A stretch of 64,000 bases of DNA from Ophiobolus disseminans (GCA_010093685.1 MU006216.1:2846487-2910486); one strand, 5' to 3'; shown: positions 11,681 through 23,102, counted from the first letter of the stretch. Notes: generated from the sequence alone by a model not told the origin. Numbers and translations are program-made.

Positions 11681-12482
11681 ACTGACAACATTACTACCTT
11701 ATACACGACATGTCAGGATTAACCTTGTAGAGAACGGCGGGGGTGTTGAGGTGGGAAACATGAGAAAGAGTCCTGGAAAGTTGGGCAGTTGGCGAATAGA
11801 AGCTCCTCACTGTCAATGTGGTTGATTCGGGAGGTTACATGACCTCTTCCGGCAATGAAAGCTTTGTGTGCCGCTCCCAGCAACCACCAGGGTTGGGTAT
11901 ACCTTCACGCCCTTATCACTGGCCCTTCTATGAACTTCATGGGCGCCGAACAAGGGACGCCCCTTTACACACGACTTCATCATATCTATATGTGCGGCAT
12001 CCACTCGCGGCCAATTCCCTCACATCCTCGCAGAGATCCCAGGCATTCACGTTCCGACATTCGACCTCTTCACCTGCCATTCGTTTTCGTAAGGACGCAA
12101 CGACATATACGCCAGAGCCGTATTTGAACCGCACCAGCGCATGGCCGACTGAGTCCTGGACCTTTTGGTTGTGTTGGTCGAATCGTTTTGGAGATGACGC
12201 TCGGCTTGCCAATTTTAATAAGTTGCTAAGAAGGTGGTTGTCAGCATCAGCGAGAAGTCACACGGAAGTGGACAGCTATTGCGGTGGATGTTAAATGGAT
12301 GGACAAAAGTGGATCGTCAGTTCGGCATGTTAGCTGACTGTCGAGAGGAAAAGAGGAGCGCTTGAAATTGGTATGGGAGCTTTGATCGAGCTGAAGAAGG
12401 TCATGACGTAACAAATTCTTTGTTGGTCGTTATGATGACAGCTAGACGAATGCAGTCCCCTGTTGAAACTGAACTCGATTCT
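11681..12482. other. Intergenic, no supported gene
   Basis: It contains a 158-codon plus-strand frame (11818-12294) and a 91-codon minus-strand frame (11937-12212) that overlap each other. Neither shows a domain, so both are left uncalled. Confidence 0.4.
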
Positions 12483-14750
12483 CTACCGATTACCAATGTC
12501 TCTCGCATGCTCTTCATCATCATGGCCATGAACATCCGATACGTACTCCTCGAAGTCGACCACAACCTTGAGGGCCTTGTCGATGTGCTTATACGCCAGA
12601 GTCTGTCCCCAATGCCGTGCTAGTTGTCGGGCATTGTTGATCGTGTTCCTGATCTGACGTCCATTCAATTTGATCTCGCTAAGCTCTGGCAGCTTCTCTT
12701 CGATGTTCTCAAATTCGGCGACTTCTCCTGCCTGCGAAAGTGAGCGGAAAAAGTTACGCCAGACTCCCTTACGATCCTTTTCGTTGAGTGGTGGATAATG
12801 GAGAGCAAGCTGTATACGGGACTTGAATGCCTCATCGAATGTGCCAATACGGTTTGTTGTCAGAATGAGAATGCCATCATAGTACTCCAATACTCGGAGG
12901 AACACTGATACGAGAGCGTTGCGCTGCATGTACATTTTCGTTCTCTCTTCAAGAAAGACGTCAGCTTCGTCGAGAAGGACAACACAGCCCCAGGTGCTTC
13001 CTATCCAGAGAACCGACTTGAGGTATTCCTCTACACTCTGAGGCTCCGTCCCAATGTCACCGCACGTCACCCGGTACAACGGCCGCTGAGCAAGTTCAGC
13101 CACGCTTTCAGCCGTGAGCGTTTTGCCCGTCCCAGGGCCTCCATGTAAGAGAATGATGAGGCCTTCGCCCTTTCCTGCCATGAACTCGGTCCTGATGGCC
13201 GTTTGTTTGCCAGCATGAACAGTGATTAGGGCGTGTATAAGCTCCTTTTTATCCTCTGAGAGGACAAGGCGTTTTTCGAAAATGTCCTTGTTCCATGAGA
13301 CGTCACGGATGTGCTTCACAAGCAGTCGACCTGCGCATCTGATTAGCCATCAACTCCACACACTTGATCAGCACACTCACTCCACTTTTTGTTGTGAAAG
13401 CCGTAACCTCGTACTGTCGCAGGAAGTAGGAGAATAAAGGGCTCCGCTGGGTAGACCTCTGCACGCATCTCATGTTCCGGTAGCTCATTCCTAGGAGCCG
13501 GGGGCTCTTCATCTCCCTCATCTCCATGCATCAGCTTGTAGGTAGTCATGTCTATCATGTATCGTAGATTAGACTGCTGCCGTTAGCGGGTACTACGACG
13601 CTCTGGAACAAAGAATTCTTACTATTTGAACTTCCATGCCCTCCAATGGTACGTCGTAGTTCACGAACTTCCTCGAGCGACAAGCCCAGAAGACTTCACC
13701 GCGCGCGCGAAGCTCGTTATCCAACCCAGCCACGGCATACTCCAGAGGGTACACCTGTAGATCGGTAATCGCCACAATATCGTTTCCAGAAGGCCATGAG
13801 ATGTTCAGAACTACTTTGTTCTGGAAAAACTTCCCATCGAACGCCCACGACCAACACTGCAGGAGGAGACGGCCGTTACTTTGTGTGGGGCATGATTCAC
13901 AGATGAATGCCACAGGTTGACCGTTTTTGACCGTCACAACAACGGCTCCTGGGCGAAAGAGTTTCGCCCAATGCTGTCTATCAACGGAACCTCGTGCGAA
14001 GAGAGTCTCTGCTTCCAAGTACGCAGGGCCAAGACGACTTAGAAGGTATGTGTGTAAGGCGTCTACATGCGAGCGATGGGAAATCTTTAAACCATGCGTC
14101 GTATCATCTACCAGTAGATCTCTTTGGTGGTAGAGCTGTAGATACGGGTACATCAAACTCGATTGATCATTCCAGTTCCACCGAAAACCCGAGGGGTGCG
14201 TCTCCAGGACGTGCAGTGCATCTTGAAGACCCTCGGAAAGTATCAAAGCTTCCGATTCCGCAGTTGCTGGTTGAGCATCCTGCTCAAGGACGTAGAAAAA
14301 GGGCTTGGCCATGATTGCGACATTTTCGTCCATCGTAGGCATTCTTAGCCGTTTGAAGTCGTCTTTGATCGTTTCGTAGTATCTTGTACAACTGTATGTG
14401 ATGTATATGGCGAAGCTCAGATTGTTGCGATCTTCCAGATAGCCTTCGATGTCTTTGATTGGGTCTTGACCTTGAAGACATGTTTTCCGATTCGACTGCG
14501 CCAGTAAACGGGGTACATCAAGATAGTCTGCACTGGGAACATGGTGCTCGTGGTGTTGTTCCACGCGAGAGCACTCAACGCGGTGAACGACGACGAAAGG
14601 TAAAGGCACAAATGAGGTGACAGATGGCGAAGATCTTATTCTTTTGGGCTGTTCGCCATCAGCAAGCTGGGTCCTCCCCGGATTGGGGGTTTCGGAAACC
14701 TCGTTGACTTCTCTTTGTCGTTTTCTGCCATGGCCAGGCTCTGTAGTCAT
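12483..14750 (-). CDS. AAA+ ATPase with fungal N-terminal domain (DUF7025-type)
   Basis: Three exons (14750-13623, 13576-13381, 13330-12483) give 723 residues. The N-terminal half carries a basic region (GRKRQREV) and then the globular domain usual in this expanded fungal family. The ATPase half starts at SWNKDIFEKRLVLSEDKK. Walker A is LLHGGPGTGKTLTAES, Walker B is GCVVLLDEADVFLEER, sensor 1 is GILILTTNRIGTFDEAF, and the arginine-finger region is KSRIQLALHYPPL. All catalytic residues appear intact, so it should hydrolyse ATP, but the substrate of this family is not established. The acceptor of the first intron is ambiguous by 3 nt (13576 or 13573), which adds or drops one Gln. It lies in the same orientation as, and downstream of, the three motif-sharing genes at 15.2-20.9 kb. 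Confidence 0.85.
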
Positions 14751-15223
14751 TGTTGACTGTAAGTGTTTTGATCGTTGGTACTGAGGTAGCAGTAATTGTC
14801 AAAAGCTTAGTAAGTAATACTATCCTTTGGTAGATGTTAGGACGGCGGAAGATCTATCGAGGACAAAACAACGGATGGATTGTCGACGATTGGGATGTCG
14901 CGAGGCTGAGAACAGCTCCGATGCGCAGTCGAACCTTGGCTCAGCCCCATGGCGTGGGGTTTAGCTTGAATCGCTGATTCGTCTGACCGAAGACACCCAT
15001 GCTTTCCGGCCCACCATTGATGACACGACTCGCCTGCACAGCCGAGAGCCACTGTTTACAGTGTTGACCGGTCCAAACCTTATCTTCTATATGTATTATA
15101 TGCCGCGAACAAGCGAAGCATTTTTTGAAACAAATAAAATCTCAAATGAGAATTCCTGTACCTAGGTATTGTAAAACCTCAGGGAACGCTAAATAGGACA
15201 CGTTTAAAGCCATTATCTCGGGG
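14751..15223. other. Intergenic
   Basis: Spacer between the AAA gene and gene A of the motif-sharing group. No coding signal was seen. Confidence 0.5.
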
Positions 15224-17161
15224 TTAAAATCGGATGCTAGTTCTGTGACCTGAGTGACTAGAGTCGCACCCAAGAGCTATGAATCGCAATTTGCGTCGCG
15301 AGACCTCGTTGCCTGTGTCGTCATATGAGATGGTGAATTTGAGTTGCCTCTTTTGCAATGTGATCGGGATAGTTAGATCGTGCGTATCACGGCCCTTGAG
15401 TGTTTGTCCTTGTGTTGGCTTCTCGGTATTGCTAAATGCAAGAATAATTTCCTCACGGTCGTCCTTGAATTGGTATGGGTTCGAGTCAGTGAACGCTGAC
15501 CTTTCCCCGTTCATGCCAATATTAGAGCTGTCCCTCCGCATCTGGGCAGCCATCATGGCGGGATTTTCTATCCGACTCATCTTAGCCGGAGGGTTAACGT
15601 TACTATTATTTGTTAGACACTATGTGAATACTCTTAGGTAGTCGATTGGGAGTACATACGGTCCAATATCGTCATCCCATTCCTGCTGGCGGCCGCCGAC
15701 ACCTGCAGTACCTGGGAAACCAAGCCAGCTGCGCCGCTTATCCCCAGCGCCTATCCTGAAGCCTCCTCCATTTTCGAACCGTGCTGCCTGTGTGAACGCG
15801 CGTTGGAGATGCTCATCGCTGCGGTTCGACGACATTAACGATGACTGCGCTGGCTTGGTCTGCTGTATTGACTGTGTAACAGCGCTAGGGCCATAGAAAT
15901 TGTCGGCAGCAATATCTGTGTAGGTCCTCTCGAACTTGGGTACTGTAAAAGAACCCTCGTATAGAGAAGTAGAGCGGTAGTTGCGGGATGCATCCATGGT
16001 CTTCTGGCCCTCATCGTCACCAATGTGTTGGGCACCTTGAAGACCCCCAATAAGTTGGCTATTCAACGACTTTGCAGAGCTGACCGAGTATTTTCCTATC
16101 GAATTCGGGTCTGAGGAATACGTGTTGCCTCCAACCAGCGTCGCACTCATGCTCTCATCGCTTTCATCAAGCCACTTCAATCGATCTGGCAGTCGATATG
16201 GAGCTGGTGGCCTGGGAACTAGTTGCGTTTGATAAAGCTTAGAACAAGAGGGGGTGTTGGCCGGTAAGGTTTTGGAAGGAGCATCGGAAGAGGAGGCACT
16301 TCCATAACGAGGCCCCACTCGTGCGCTGATAGGGTGACTTGTGCGCTGGCCATACTGGGGGTCGCGAAATGCACTGGTAGACGGAGACAAAGCCCGAAGG
16401 ATTTGCTGGGGCGAATCAGGTATAAATCGGTCAGGTGACCATCTTCGGATGTCGATCCAACCCTTGCTCCAGGGCCTTTAAGAGTCAGTATTGTTTAGAC
16501 ATTTGGGGTGAGTCGATGACGTTTACATTATACTTAATCTGGCAGAATGGCAGAATTCAGGCCTAGCTTATGTGAACGAAGGCATTACAGCTACTTCCGT
16601 ATTGACTTACGACGAGACGCTAGTATGAAGATGCGAACTAGGCCTTTTATCAATCTTCAGAACTTCCAAGTGACGTGGAGGTGGTGAATGTGGTGGGATC
16701 TGCGACTGGGTTTCCGGAATGGCCATGGCGTCTTGGGTTGTCGTCGGGTCCTCCGGTATGAGATGCTTGTTCTGAATGACCGGTGGAGTAGGTTCATCGG
16801 CATACAATCGATCCCTGAGGTCTATGTTGGTTTGCGGTACTGACCGCCGCGATTGGTACAAAGGTATGTGAGATGCCGGCCGACTACTACGAGCGCTGAC
16901 ATTCTCGCGAGTAAACGGCGGAATATTGTTAGTCGCACGAAACCGATCTCCTTGAGTACGGCCTTGCTGATGTTGGTGCGCGACATCAGAATTGTATGGA
17001 GAAGGTTTCGTGCGTCGATGCGATTGTTGGGGACTGTGGGTCCGCTTTCGATTGGAAGTCTCGACGATTGGGAGCGGTCTTGACTTTGCCATCATCTTGT
17101 CACCAGACGACTCCGTGTTCCGCGGCTGCATCATGAACCCCAGAGTCGACATGATGAGCAA
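15224..17161 (-). CDS. Hypothetical disordered protein A with shared C-terminal TIS/FIAL motif
   Basis: Three exons (17161-16611, 16475-15656, 15580-15224) give 575 residues. Most of the chain is rich in Ser, Pro, Gln, Arg and Thr and looks disordered, with basic clusters such as SNRKRTHSPQQSHRRTK that could be nuclear localisation signals. A conserved-looking island is PWSKGWIDIRRWSPDRF, which spans the first splice junction. The C-terminus contains LKFTISYDD, then 12 residues to FIAL. The same spaced motif ends the next two genes upstream. Introns are 135 nt (16476-16610) and 75 nt (15581-15655). The start may be either Met at the beginning of MLIMSTLGFMMQ. I do not recognise a family. Confidence 0.6.
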
Positions 17162-17897
17162 TCAGCTACACCTCCGCCGGGGCAAATTCAGGTACGATAG
17201 CCCACCCCACTAGAGATGCGCAATAGGTCGTGCTATTAATTTCTCTGCTGCGCGTTTCGCAATTCATGACCAGCGTTATGAGTTTTGCTCCAGTACGAAA
17301 GAGACGCGGGCGACGAAGATCGCAAGTGTGCAGGTGCGCATCATCTTGGCGTCGCCGCAGTTCTTGCACAGCCTGCGTGGGCGTCCTCCGTGCTGCGCCA
17401 GCTGCCGCAGCCATCTCAGTCAGTGCGAGCCACGATCCTTCCCTTGCCAATCAATATCGTATACGCTCTCGTATTAGCCTCAACGCAGTTCTTCATGTCG
17501 AAATCTCAGCAGCATCTCGCCCAAAACATAGTGAGCTGCTGCTGACAAGTCAATTCTAGCCTGACCTGTTCTTACGCTGTGAGCATACAGGCTATCCTAT
17601 ATTCTAGATAACTTTATACTCTATATTTATTTCGAGAGACACCAATTTGGCATGAAAAAAATGTCAGGGAGTGCACACTGAGCTACTAACTTTACCTTGT
17701 AGGTTACCTAAATATGTGTGCTTAAGCAGCGAAGTGGGGTTGGGACAGGAGGATATTTATATGTACTCTTTTCTTCGAATAATCAAAGAAAAAGTTGATA
17801 CTTGAGTCTCTATGCTCGAAAGACCTGACCGAACATGTTGCCCGCGAGTGTGTGTGCTCCTCACTCGGTCTCGGCTCTGACCCTTGGACTAGATTCA
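17162..17897. other. Intergenic
   Basis: AT-rich spacer between genes B and A. Overlapping plus-strand frames of 86-109 codons have low-complexity sequence and are not called. Confidence 0.45.
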
Positions 17898-18962
17898 TTA
17901 CTTGTGGTGCTTCAGAGCATAGCCAAATTTTCGATTGCTTGTCTGCAGGCGACGAGGGTCGAGAGCTATGAAGTCCGCTCGGTGATGCGCTGTGTCGTTA
18001 AGACAATCATCTTTAGAGATAGTGTAGTGGACACGGCGCTTCGCCGTGGAAATATCCTTGGCTGCCTTGGATCTTGCGAAGTTTCGGGCATTGGCTGGCG
18101 TGAAGCCAATCGAAATGGTGGGCTTGAGGAGCTGAGTGGGCAGACTAGGATGATTGCTCCGTCTTGTCGCATGCAAAGCTGAAACTCCTATAGCAGGAGT
18201 ATCAAAAGCCTGCGAAAAGGGCGTGGCTTGTTCTGGCGTCTCGAATAATGGTACATTACGTGTCGGATTAATCATGCTCTCTATGCTTGGAACTTTTGGT
18301 TGTTGAGCGGGATACCCATTGCTGTAATCGCGCTCTATATAATGATGGTGTATTAGTGGTCGTGTAGGACGGACATATAACCCAGTCGTTGACGTATGAG
18401 ACTGTGAGGGACCGTTTGCGCCGCATACTCTTATTTGTGCCTGAGTATGTTCTCGTTTCTCACGCTGACCGACCATCTTCTGATGAATCGGGTGCCAAAA
18501 CATCCGTCGTCGTTCGTTGCGCGGTGGCAGCCTTTGGTTTGATTGTGAAGAAGTCGCATGGAAAAAAGCGCCGTTATGATCGCCTGACTTCTCGCTATCG
18601 GGTACATGCGAGTCTGCGAAGTCCTGAAAATTGCCAGAAAGAGGCAGGCGGCTTGCTCTTTTGGGCGTAGTAGGCCCCCCAATCTTAGCTAATAATTGCT
18701 TGTCGTATGCTCGTGAACGCCTCTGGAGCTCATGCATTGATATTTGCCGCTCGCCGGTAAATCTTTGCTTCGGGTCTATGCCTGGTGATACGTGCCGCAT
18801 TTGTCTTTGCTGAGCTTGTGGTTGCAGCCCAGCCTGCTGCTGGGCACTCTGACTAGAAGGGCTATATCTCTTCCTCTTTTTAAAATGTTGCGGCCATATC
18901 CTTTTCAACGCTATCTGGTCTTTTTTCTCGATCGTGATATCTTTCCGTGGATATGGTTGCAT
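17898..18962 (-). CDS. Hypothetical disordered protein B with shared C-terminal TIS/FIAL motif
   Basis: A single exon of 354 residues. It is strongly basic at the N-terminus (HFKKRKRYSPSSQS), rich in Gln, Ser and Pro, and without predicted globular domains except short islands such as RRMFWHPIHQKMVG. Near the C-terminus is VHYTISKDD, then 12 residues to FIAL, with exactly the spacing seen in genes A and C. The composition suggests a nuclear or RNA/DNA-associated protein, but that is inference. An in-frame stop 30 bases upstream of the first Met supports this start unless an upstream exon is spliced in at a nearby TAG. It is in the same orientation as A and C. Confidence 0.55.
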   Translation of the reverse strand: MQPYPRKDITIEKKDQIALKRIWPQHFKKRKRYSPSSQSAQQQAGLQPQAQQRQMRHVSPGIDPKQRFTGERQISMHELQRRSRAYDKQLLAKIGGPTTPKRASRLPLSGNFQDFADSHVPDSEKSGDHNGAFFHATSSQSNQRLPPRNERRRMFWHPIHQKMVGQREKREHTQAQIRVCGANGPSQSHTSTTGLYVRPTRPLIHHHYIERDYSNGYPAQQPKVPSIESMINPTRNVPLFETPEQATPFSQAFDTPAIGVSALHATRRSNHPSLPTQLLKPTISIGFTPANARNFARSKAAKDISTAKRRVHYTISKDDCLNDTAHHRADFIALDPRRLQTSNRKFGYALKHHK

Positions 18963-19449
18963 GAGTGCGACACGTATTCGAGATTTGACCTAGGTGATGA
19001 GATACAGCTTTGTGCGAAAGGATGAATCTGTGTTGCCTCGCGCGAGACGGAAACTGCCCAAAACGGAGCTTAGAAGGGTATAATGCTCGCAGTTGTTCCA
19101 CGTTTCGTACCAAGATTGCCGTAAATATGAACTTTGGGGGATTGATGGTATTGCGCAGAAAGAGTGGGAGGCGGTCGCAATGCGCCCAACGTGGCGGTCA
19201 GCGTCTCTGCATGTACAGCCCGCGCAGGCTACGGGGCGTTGTTCGAGTTCTGGCTTTGCAATCCCACGACTGAACTCACTCATTTCTTGCGAGTGTGTCT
19301 TCGTGATGTTGCATTGCTGTCATTACATGGATTACTATGAGGTCAAGTCCAGATTATCGTTCAGGTTGTCGCGATTGCCCCTCCCCGCACAGTTCGGTCC
19401 GTACGTAATTACCATCTGGCAGTAAGCGACGGCCTGAACAATCACGCAG
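18963..19449. other. Upstream region of gene B
   Basis: It lies between the start of gene B (minus) and the broken STAND-type first exon (plus). It would hold gene B's promoter. No coding feature was seen. Confidence 0.45.
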
Positions 19450-19508
19450 ATGTCGAAGCTTGTAGTTCACAACCATGCCTCGCGACCTAGAATTGATCCA
19501 AGCCTGAA
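19450..19508 (+). pseudogene. Remnant of a second STAND-gene first exon
   Basis: These 59 bases align without gaps to the 59-base first exon of the STAND-like gene at 21333-21391, with roughly 40 identical positions, and both end AA followed by a GTGAGTT donor. The encoded peptides are MSKLVVHNHASRPRIDPSLK here and MAMLVVHDHASRYRSVPGSK there. The following sequence does not continue into a recognisable second exon, so the copy is truncated. It lies head-to-head with gene B, just as the intact STAND gene lies head-to-head with gene C. Confidence 0.6.
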
Positions 19509-19740
19509 GTGAGTTGACAATGAATGGTACTCCATGCTGCGACTGCAACTTCCGCGATGTAACGCCACAGACCTTTTGCGTGCTCTGAAGAGCAACCTCC
19601 GTTATGAACGCAAGTAAAGCCAAGTAAAGCTAACTACTTGACCGCATAGATATTCGGACCAATATCAGACGAAAAGTATGACACGGCGATATGTAGCATC
19701 ACCATTGCCACAATGGAAGCTCGAGAACTGTGAGGCTTTT

Positions 19741-20943
19741 TTAGGCGTAGCGGTGAACATGGTTGTTCTTGAGTGCCACAAACTGTGCTTTGCAGCGTGC
19801 CGTAGTGCTATCAGAGAAATCTTCAGATATTGTGAAGTTCAAGCCTCTTTGACATATTCTTTTGATGCGCTTGTGCTCTTGGATCGGGATCTCTGCTTTG
19901 CGTTTTACTTGCGCATGCGTTGATATCCCAGTAGAGTACAATGTCCGACTGTCGCCGTGAAGACCGCGAAACGCACCTTCTCTTAACAATATGTGTTCAG
20001 CGGGCGGCTCAAGACTGTCAACCTCGTTTGATTCTGATGACGATTCTGATGACGATTCAAGATAGTTCATGAAGAGAAAGGGTTGCTTCTTTGTTGGAGT
20101 CTCCTTGCGTTTGCTTGTGCGTACGTCCCTCCAGCCGTGGGCTTTGTCCATATGTTGCTTGCAATTCGCTTCCCGCCCCGAAGAGTATGTGCAAGGTGGA
20201 AAAAGACATTTATACTTCAGCGGACCAGAACTGCCGCTGTGCTTGTCTGTCATATGCCTATCACGCTCCCTCTCTGTCGGCCAGCCAAGATCGTAGTACT
20301 TGCAGTTACGATCGCTACATTTCCAGAGACGATTGTGAGATTTCTCGTGCTTGGTTACGTCACATGCTCGCTCGAAGCCTTTCCCGCAGTGACGGCATAT
20401 GTGAGATGACTGCGCGGACACAAGCCGAGATGTTTTTGGAGCTATAACTAGCGCGGGAGACATTGCTCGTTCCGGTCGTTTCCCCAATGTCTTTTGGTTC
20501 TCTAACATGATCCGCAAAGAATCATTCTTTAACATGTTGAATTGAGAAGTACCGTGGCCGGGTATGAAGTCCGGTTGTGATTGCAAAGCTACGTACGGCG
20601 GCGGCGTACTGCTATAATTGTCTCTCTTCTGGCGGACGAACGATGGAAGCTCGTTGGTTACACGAAACGCATGTTTCTGGGTGAAATCCTGCTGCGATAA
20701 CGGCTGCTGCAAATTGCTTCGATGCTGCCGGTTCATCCCTGCGCTTGAACGAGGGTATGAGTTATCGCTGCTACCCATCCGCCGGACCCAGACATCTGGT
20801 ATAGGTGATCGATAATATGAGGGTTGCATCATCTTGGTGAAGAAAGTTGCTGATGCGTTCCTCTTGAGATTCGGAACTGAGAAATCGAGTCGTGACAGGG
20901 ATCTGGCAAATCCCAGGACCGGTGGAGTGGAGTATGCTACCAT
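19741..20943 (-). CDS. C2H2 zinc finger protein C with shared C-terminal TIS/FVAL motif
   Basis: A single exon of 400 residues. After about 180 residues of Ser/Pro/Gln-rich sequence come three zinc-finger-like units: HICRHCGKGFERACDVTKHE (C-x2-C...H-x4-H), a longer unit from KCSDRNCKYY to RHMTDKH, and YKCLFPPCTY to QHMDKAH. Next are a Ser/Glu repeat (SSSESSSESNE), a basic run (QEHKRIKRICQRG), and the C-terminal LNFTISEDF followed by 12 residues to FVAL. The fingers point to DNA binding in the nucleus. The C-terminal motif is shared with genes A and B, which lack fingers. It is transcribed away from the adjacent STAND-like gene, with 389 bases between the two starts. Confidence 0.75.
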   Translation of the reverse strand: MVAYSTPPVLGFARSLSRLDFSVPNLKRNASATFFTKMMQPSYYRSPIPDVWVRRMGSSDNSYPRSSAGMNRQHRSNLQQPLSQQDFTQKHAFRVTNELPSFVRQKRDNYSSTPPPYVALQSQPDFIPGHGTSQFNMLKNDSLRIMLENQKTLGKRPERAMSPALVIAPKTSRLVSAQSSHICRHCGKGFERACDVTKHEKSHNRLWKCSDRNCKYYDLGWPTERERDRHMTDKHSGSSGPLKYKCLFPPCTYSSGREANCKQHMDKAHGWRDVRTSKRKETPTKKQPFLFMNYLESSSESSSESNEVDSLEPPAEHILLREGAFRGLHGDSRTLYSTGISTHAQVKRKAEIPIQEHKRIKRICQRGLNFTISEDFSDSTTARCKAQFVALKNNHVHRYA

Positions 20944-21332
20944 CGATCTTTGATTGCATTTGTGGAAGGGCCTTCTCTTACGATGCGCCGCATGGGAAAA
21001 GAAGTTCTGGTCTTTGTGGCCGGTGATGTATCGTAGAGGTGCCTAGGTACGGTAGGTGGGGCTGTCGCCGAGGTCTCTGCGCAGCCCACCTGCACCCTTG
21101 CATGCGACTTGTACCTATGCTGCGCCACTCTGTCTCAGCCTCTTGCTACATGCACGAGTCGTTATTCAAGCCGCTTTCCCTTGGATCCTTCTCCTGAGGT
21201 TTAGACTGATCTCAGACGATGCAATACCTAGGTATTGATACGTGTCCGCATATGCTTTAGAGCTCCATGTCCCAAACGCCAACTATCGCATAGGTACCCT
21301 GCCCAGGTGAGGTAGCCCTGGAGTTGTCGAGC
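20944..21332. promoter_or_regulatory. Divergent promoter of gene C and the STAND-like gene
   Basis: A 389-base region between two oppositely oriented start codons. It contains several CCTAGGTA / TACCTAGG-like blocks (near 21040, 21227 and 21291). I see no other feature. Shared control of the two genes is inference from the arrangement. Confidence 0.4.
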
Positions 21333-23102
21333 ATGGCAATGCTCGTAGTTCACGATCATGCCTCACGGTATAGATCAGTCCCAGGTTCGAAGTGAGTTAT
21401 CAATACATTTTCAGCCCATCAGTCCATCTCACAATTGTAGGAATCGGAATATAGCGGGGGAGGCCTATGTGAAGGCGGCCGAGGATCTCGAGAATGAAAT
21501 ACGGGTGGCCGGCTGTACTGCGATGTGGGCCAAGTCTCATGCAACGATCGAAGATGTCCGTACCACGGTGCAAAAGGTAAAGGTACAGTACGACAACGCG
21601 TCGAAAGACCATACAGGAGCGAGGGTGTGGCTGGAGAAACTGTCCTCCCGTATCATGCATTATGGAAAGGTCTTCGACACCCTCGCACAACACCACCCAG
21701 AATACGTTGCGCTCGCGTGGGGCGCTATGAAGCTTGTGCTGATGGTATGTTGGATTAGTTCCGAACTAGCGAAATAGTCACCCGTTGTTGAGGTGTGGGC
21801 TAACATCAAAACGTAAAGGGCGTCATCGAGCGTGCAACTCTGCTCGAGGAGTTAGCAACTGCATTCGTTTCCATTGGAGATGTGCTCCCAAGGGCTGATC
21901 TGAGTGCCGAGCTCTACCAGACTGAGGACATGAAAGAAGCTCTCTCCAGGCTCTACGCTTACATCATACGCTTTTTACATTTGTGTGTTCACTGGTACAG
22001 CAGAAGCTCACTAGGTCGCTTCTTCTCTGGCCTCAAAAATCCCTTCAAACTAGAGTACCAAGATCTGGTCGAACATATCAAGGCCTGCTCGACAGCCATC
22101 GAAGACCTCGCAAATGCGGGTGCGCGGGTTGAGATTCGTGACATCAGCACAATCCAAGCCATACACCACTCTCAGTTCATGGATCTCTACAGCAAGCTTC
22201 TCCAAAAGCACAATTGGATGGAAGATTCATTGAAACAGCTCCTGCAGGTCACAACCTCGAGTAAAGCCATCACTGAACGTGTGGGTATCGATGTTAGCGA
22301 CATCAAGCGAACTACTTGTCTAATCGAGTTCCATCACCTCGTTCAATTTTTGGCTCCCAACGTACCGCCCAAAACGGCATTGTCGAAGGCTCAGTCATTT
22401 GCTCGTCGCGATCCAACGATGGGCTTACTTTCGCAGAAAGACGTCAAGGTCAATAAGACACTGCACGCCTGGGCTCTGGCTGGTCGGTCTTCGCTTTTGG
22501 TTGTGCGCATGGGCCTTCGAGCACAGAAACAAGCGCGAGAGTTGGCAGCAGACGTCATCCAAGGTCTGGAAACAAACAGCCAACACGTCTTTTGGAACCT
22601 GTCTCTGCCGCGTAGCTCGGACACAGGCACGCCCATGGCCAATGTCTTCAAAAGTCTTGCTCACCAAGCGCTGCGACACTCAACTAATTTGTTCGCCCAG
22701 TTCCCTAAACAACTCAACCTCGAAAAGATACAAAGCTCTCACACCGATGGCGAATGGGCGGATCTCATATGCCTTCTCTTTTCGAAGATCCCAGATGCCT
22801 TTATCGTAATCGAAACCGAAGACCTGCACAAGGTACACCGACACGATTCAGAATGGGCAAACCGCTTGCTTAGACTGCTACAAAGAGTTGTTAGCCGAGC
22901 AACGAGCGCTGGGAATCGCCTGAAGATCCTCCTGGTGGTGTATGGCAATGTGCTGAAGGCGCCGACTGCGACGTCGAAAGACGGTGAATTGGTCGTCACA
23001 TCGATACAGCCGCCAGCTCCAATGCCTCCGCGTATGCGACACATGGCGCGCCGGATGGGGCTTAATACGAAGGGCTGGAAACTGCAGAAGCCGAAAATAT
23101 GA
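21333..23102 (+). CDS. Fungal STAND-associated protein (DUF7708-type N-terminal region, no Walker A)
   Basis: Three exons (21333-21391, 21441-21744, 21819-23102) give 548 residues. The N-terminal half has the pattern typical of the effector-side domain of fungal STAND/NLR-like proteins: AWGAMKLVLMGVIE, then FVSIGDVLPRADLSAELY and RLYAYIIRFLHLCVHWY. The second half resembles the ATPase-like part of the same family (GRSSLLVVRMGLRAQKQARE), but there is no P-loop GKT, so NTP hydrolysis is unlikely. No C-terminal repeats follow. Relatives often have this short form, so it need not be truncated. Introns are 49 and 74 nt. The start may be Met 1 or Met 3. Roles of such proteins in self/non-self recognition are known for some fungi, but none is shown here. 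Confidence 0.7.

Noticed and set aside
11818..12294. 158-codon plus-strand frame
   Set aside because: No domain, no splice-supported extension, and a competing antisense frame.
17230..17559. Overlapping plus-strand frames of 86 and 109 codons
   Set aside because: Low-complexity readings in two frames of the same DNA, without start context or domain.
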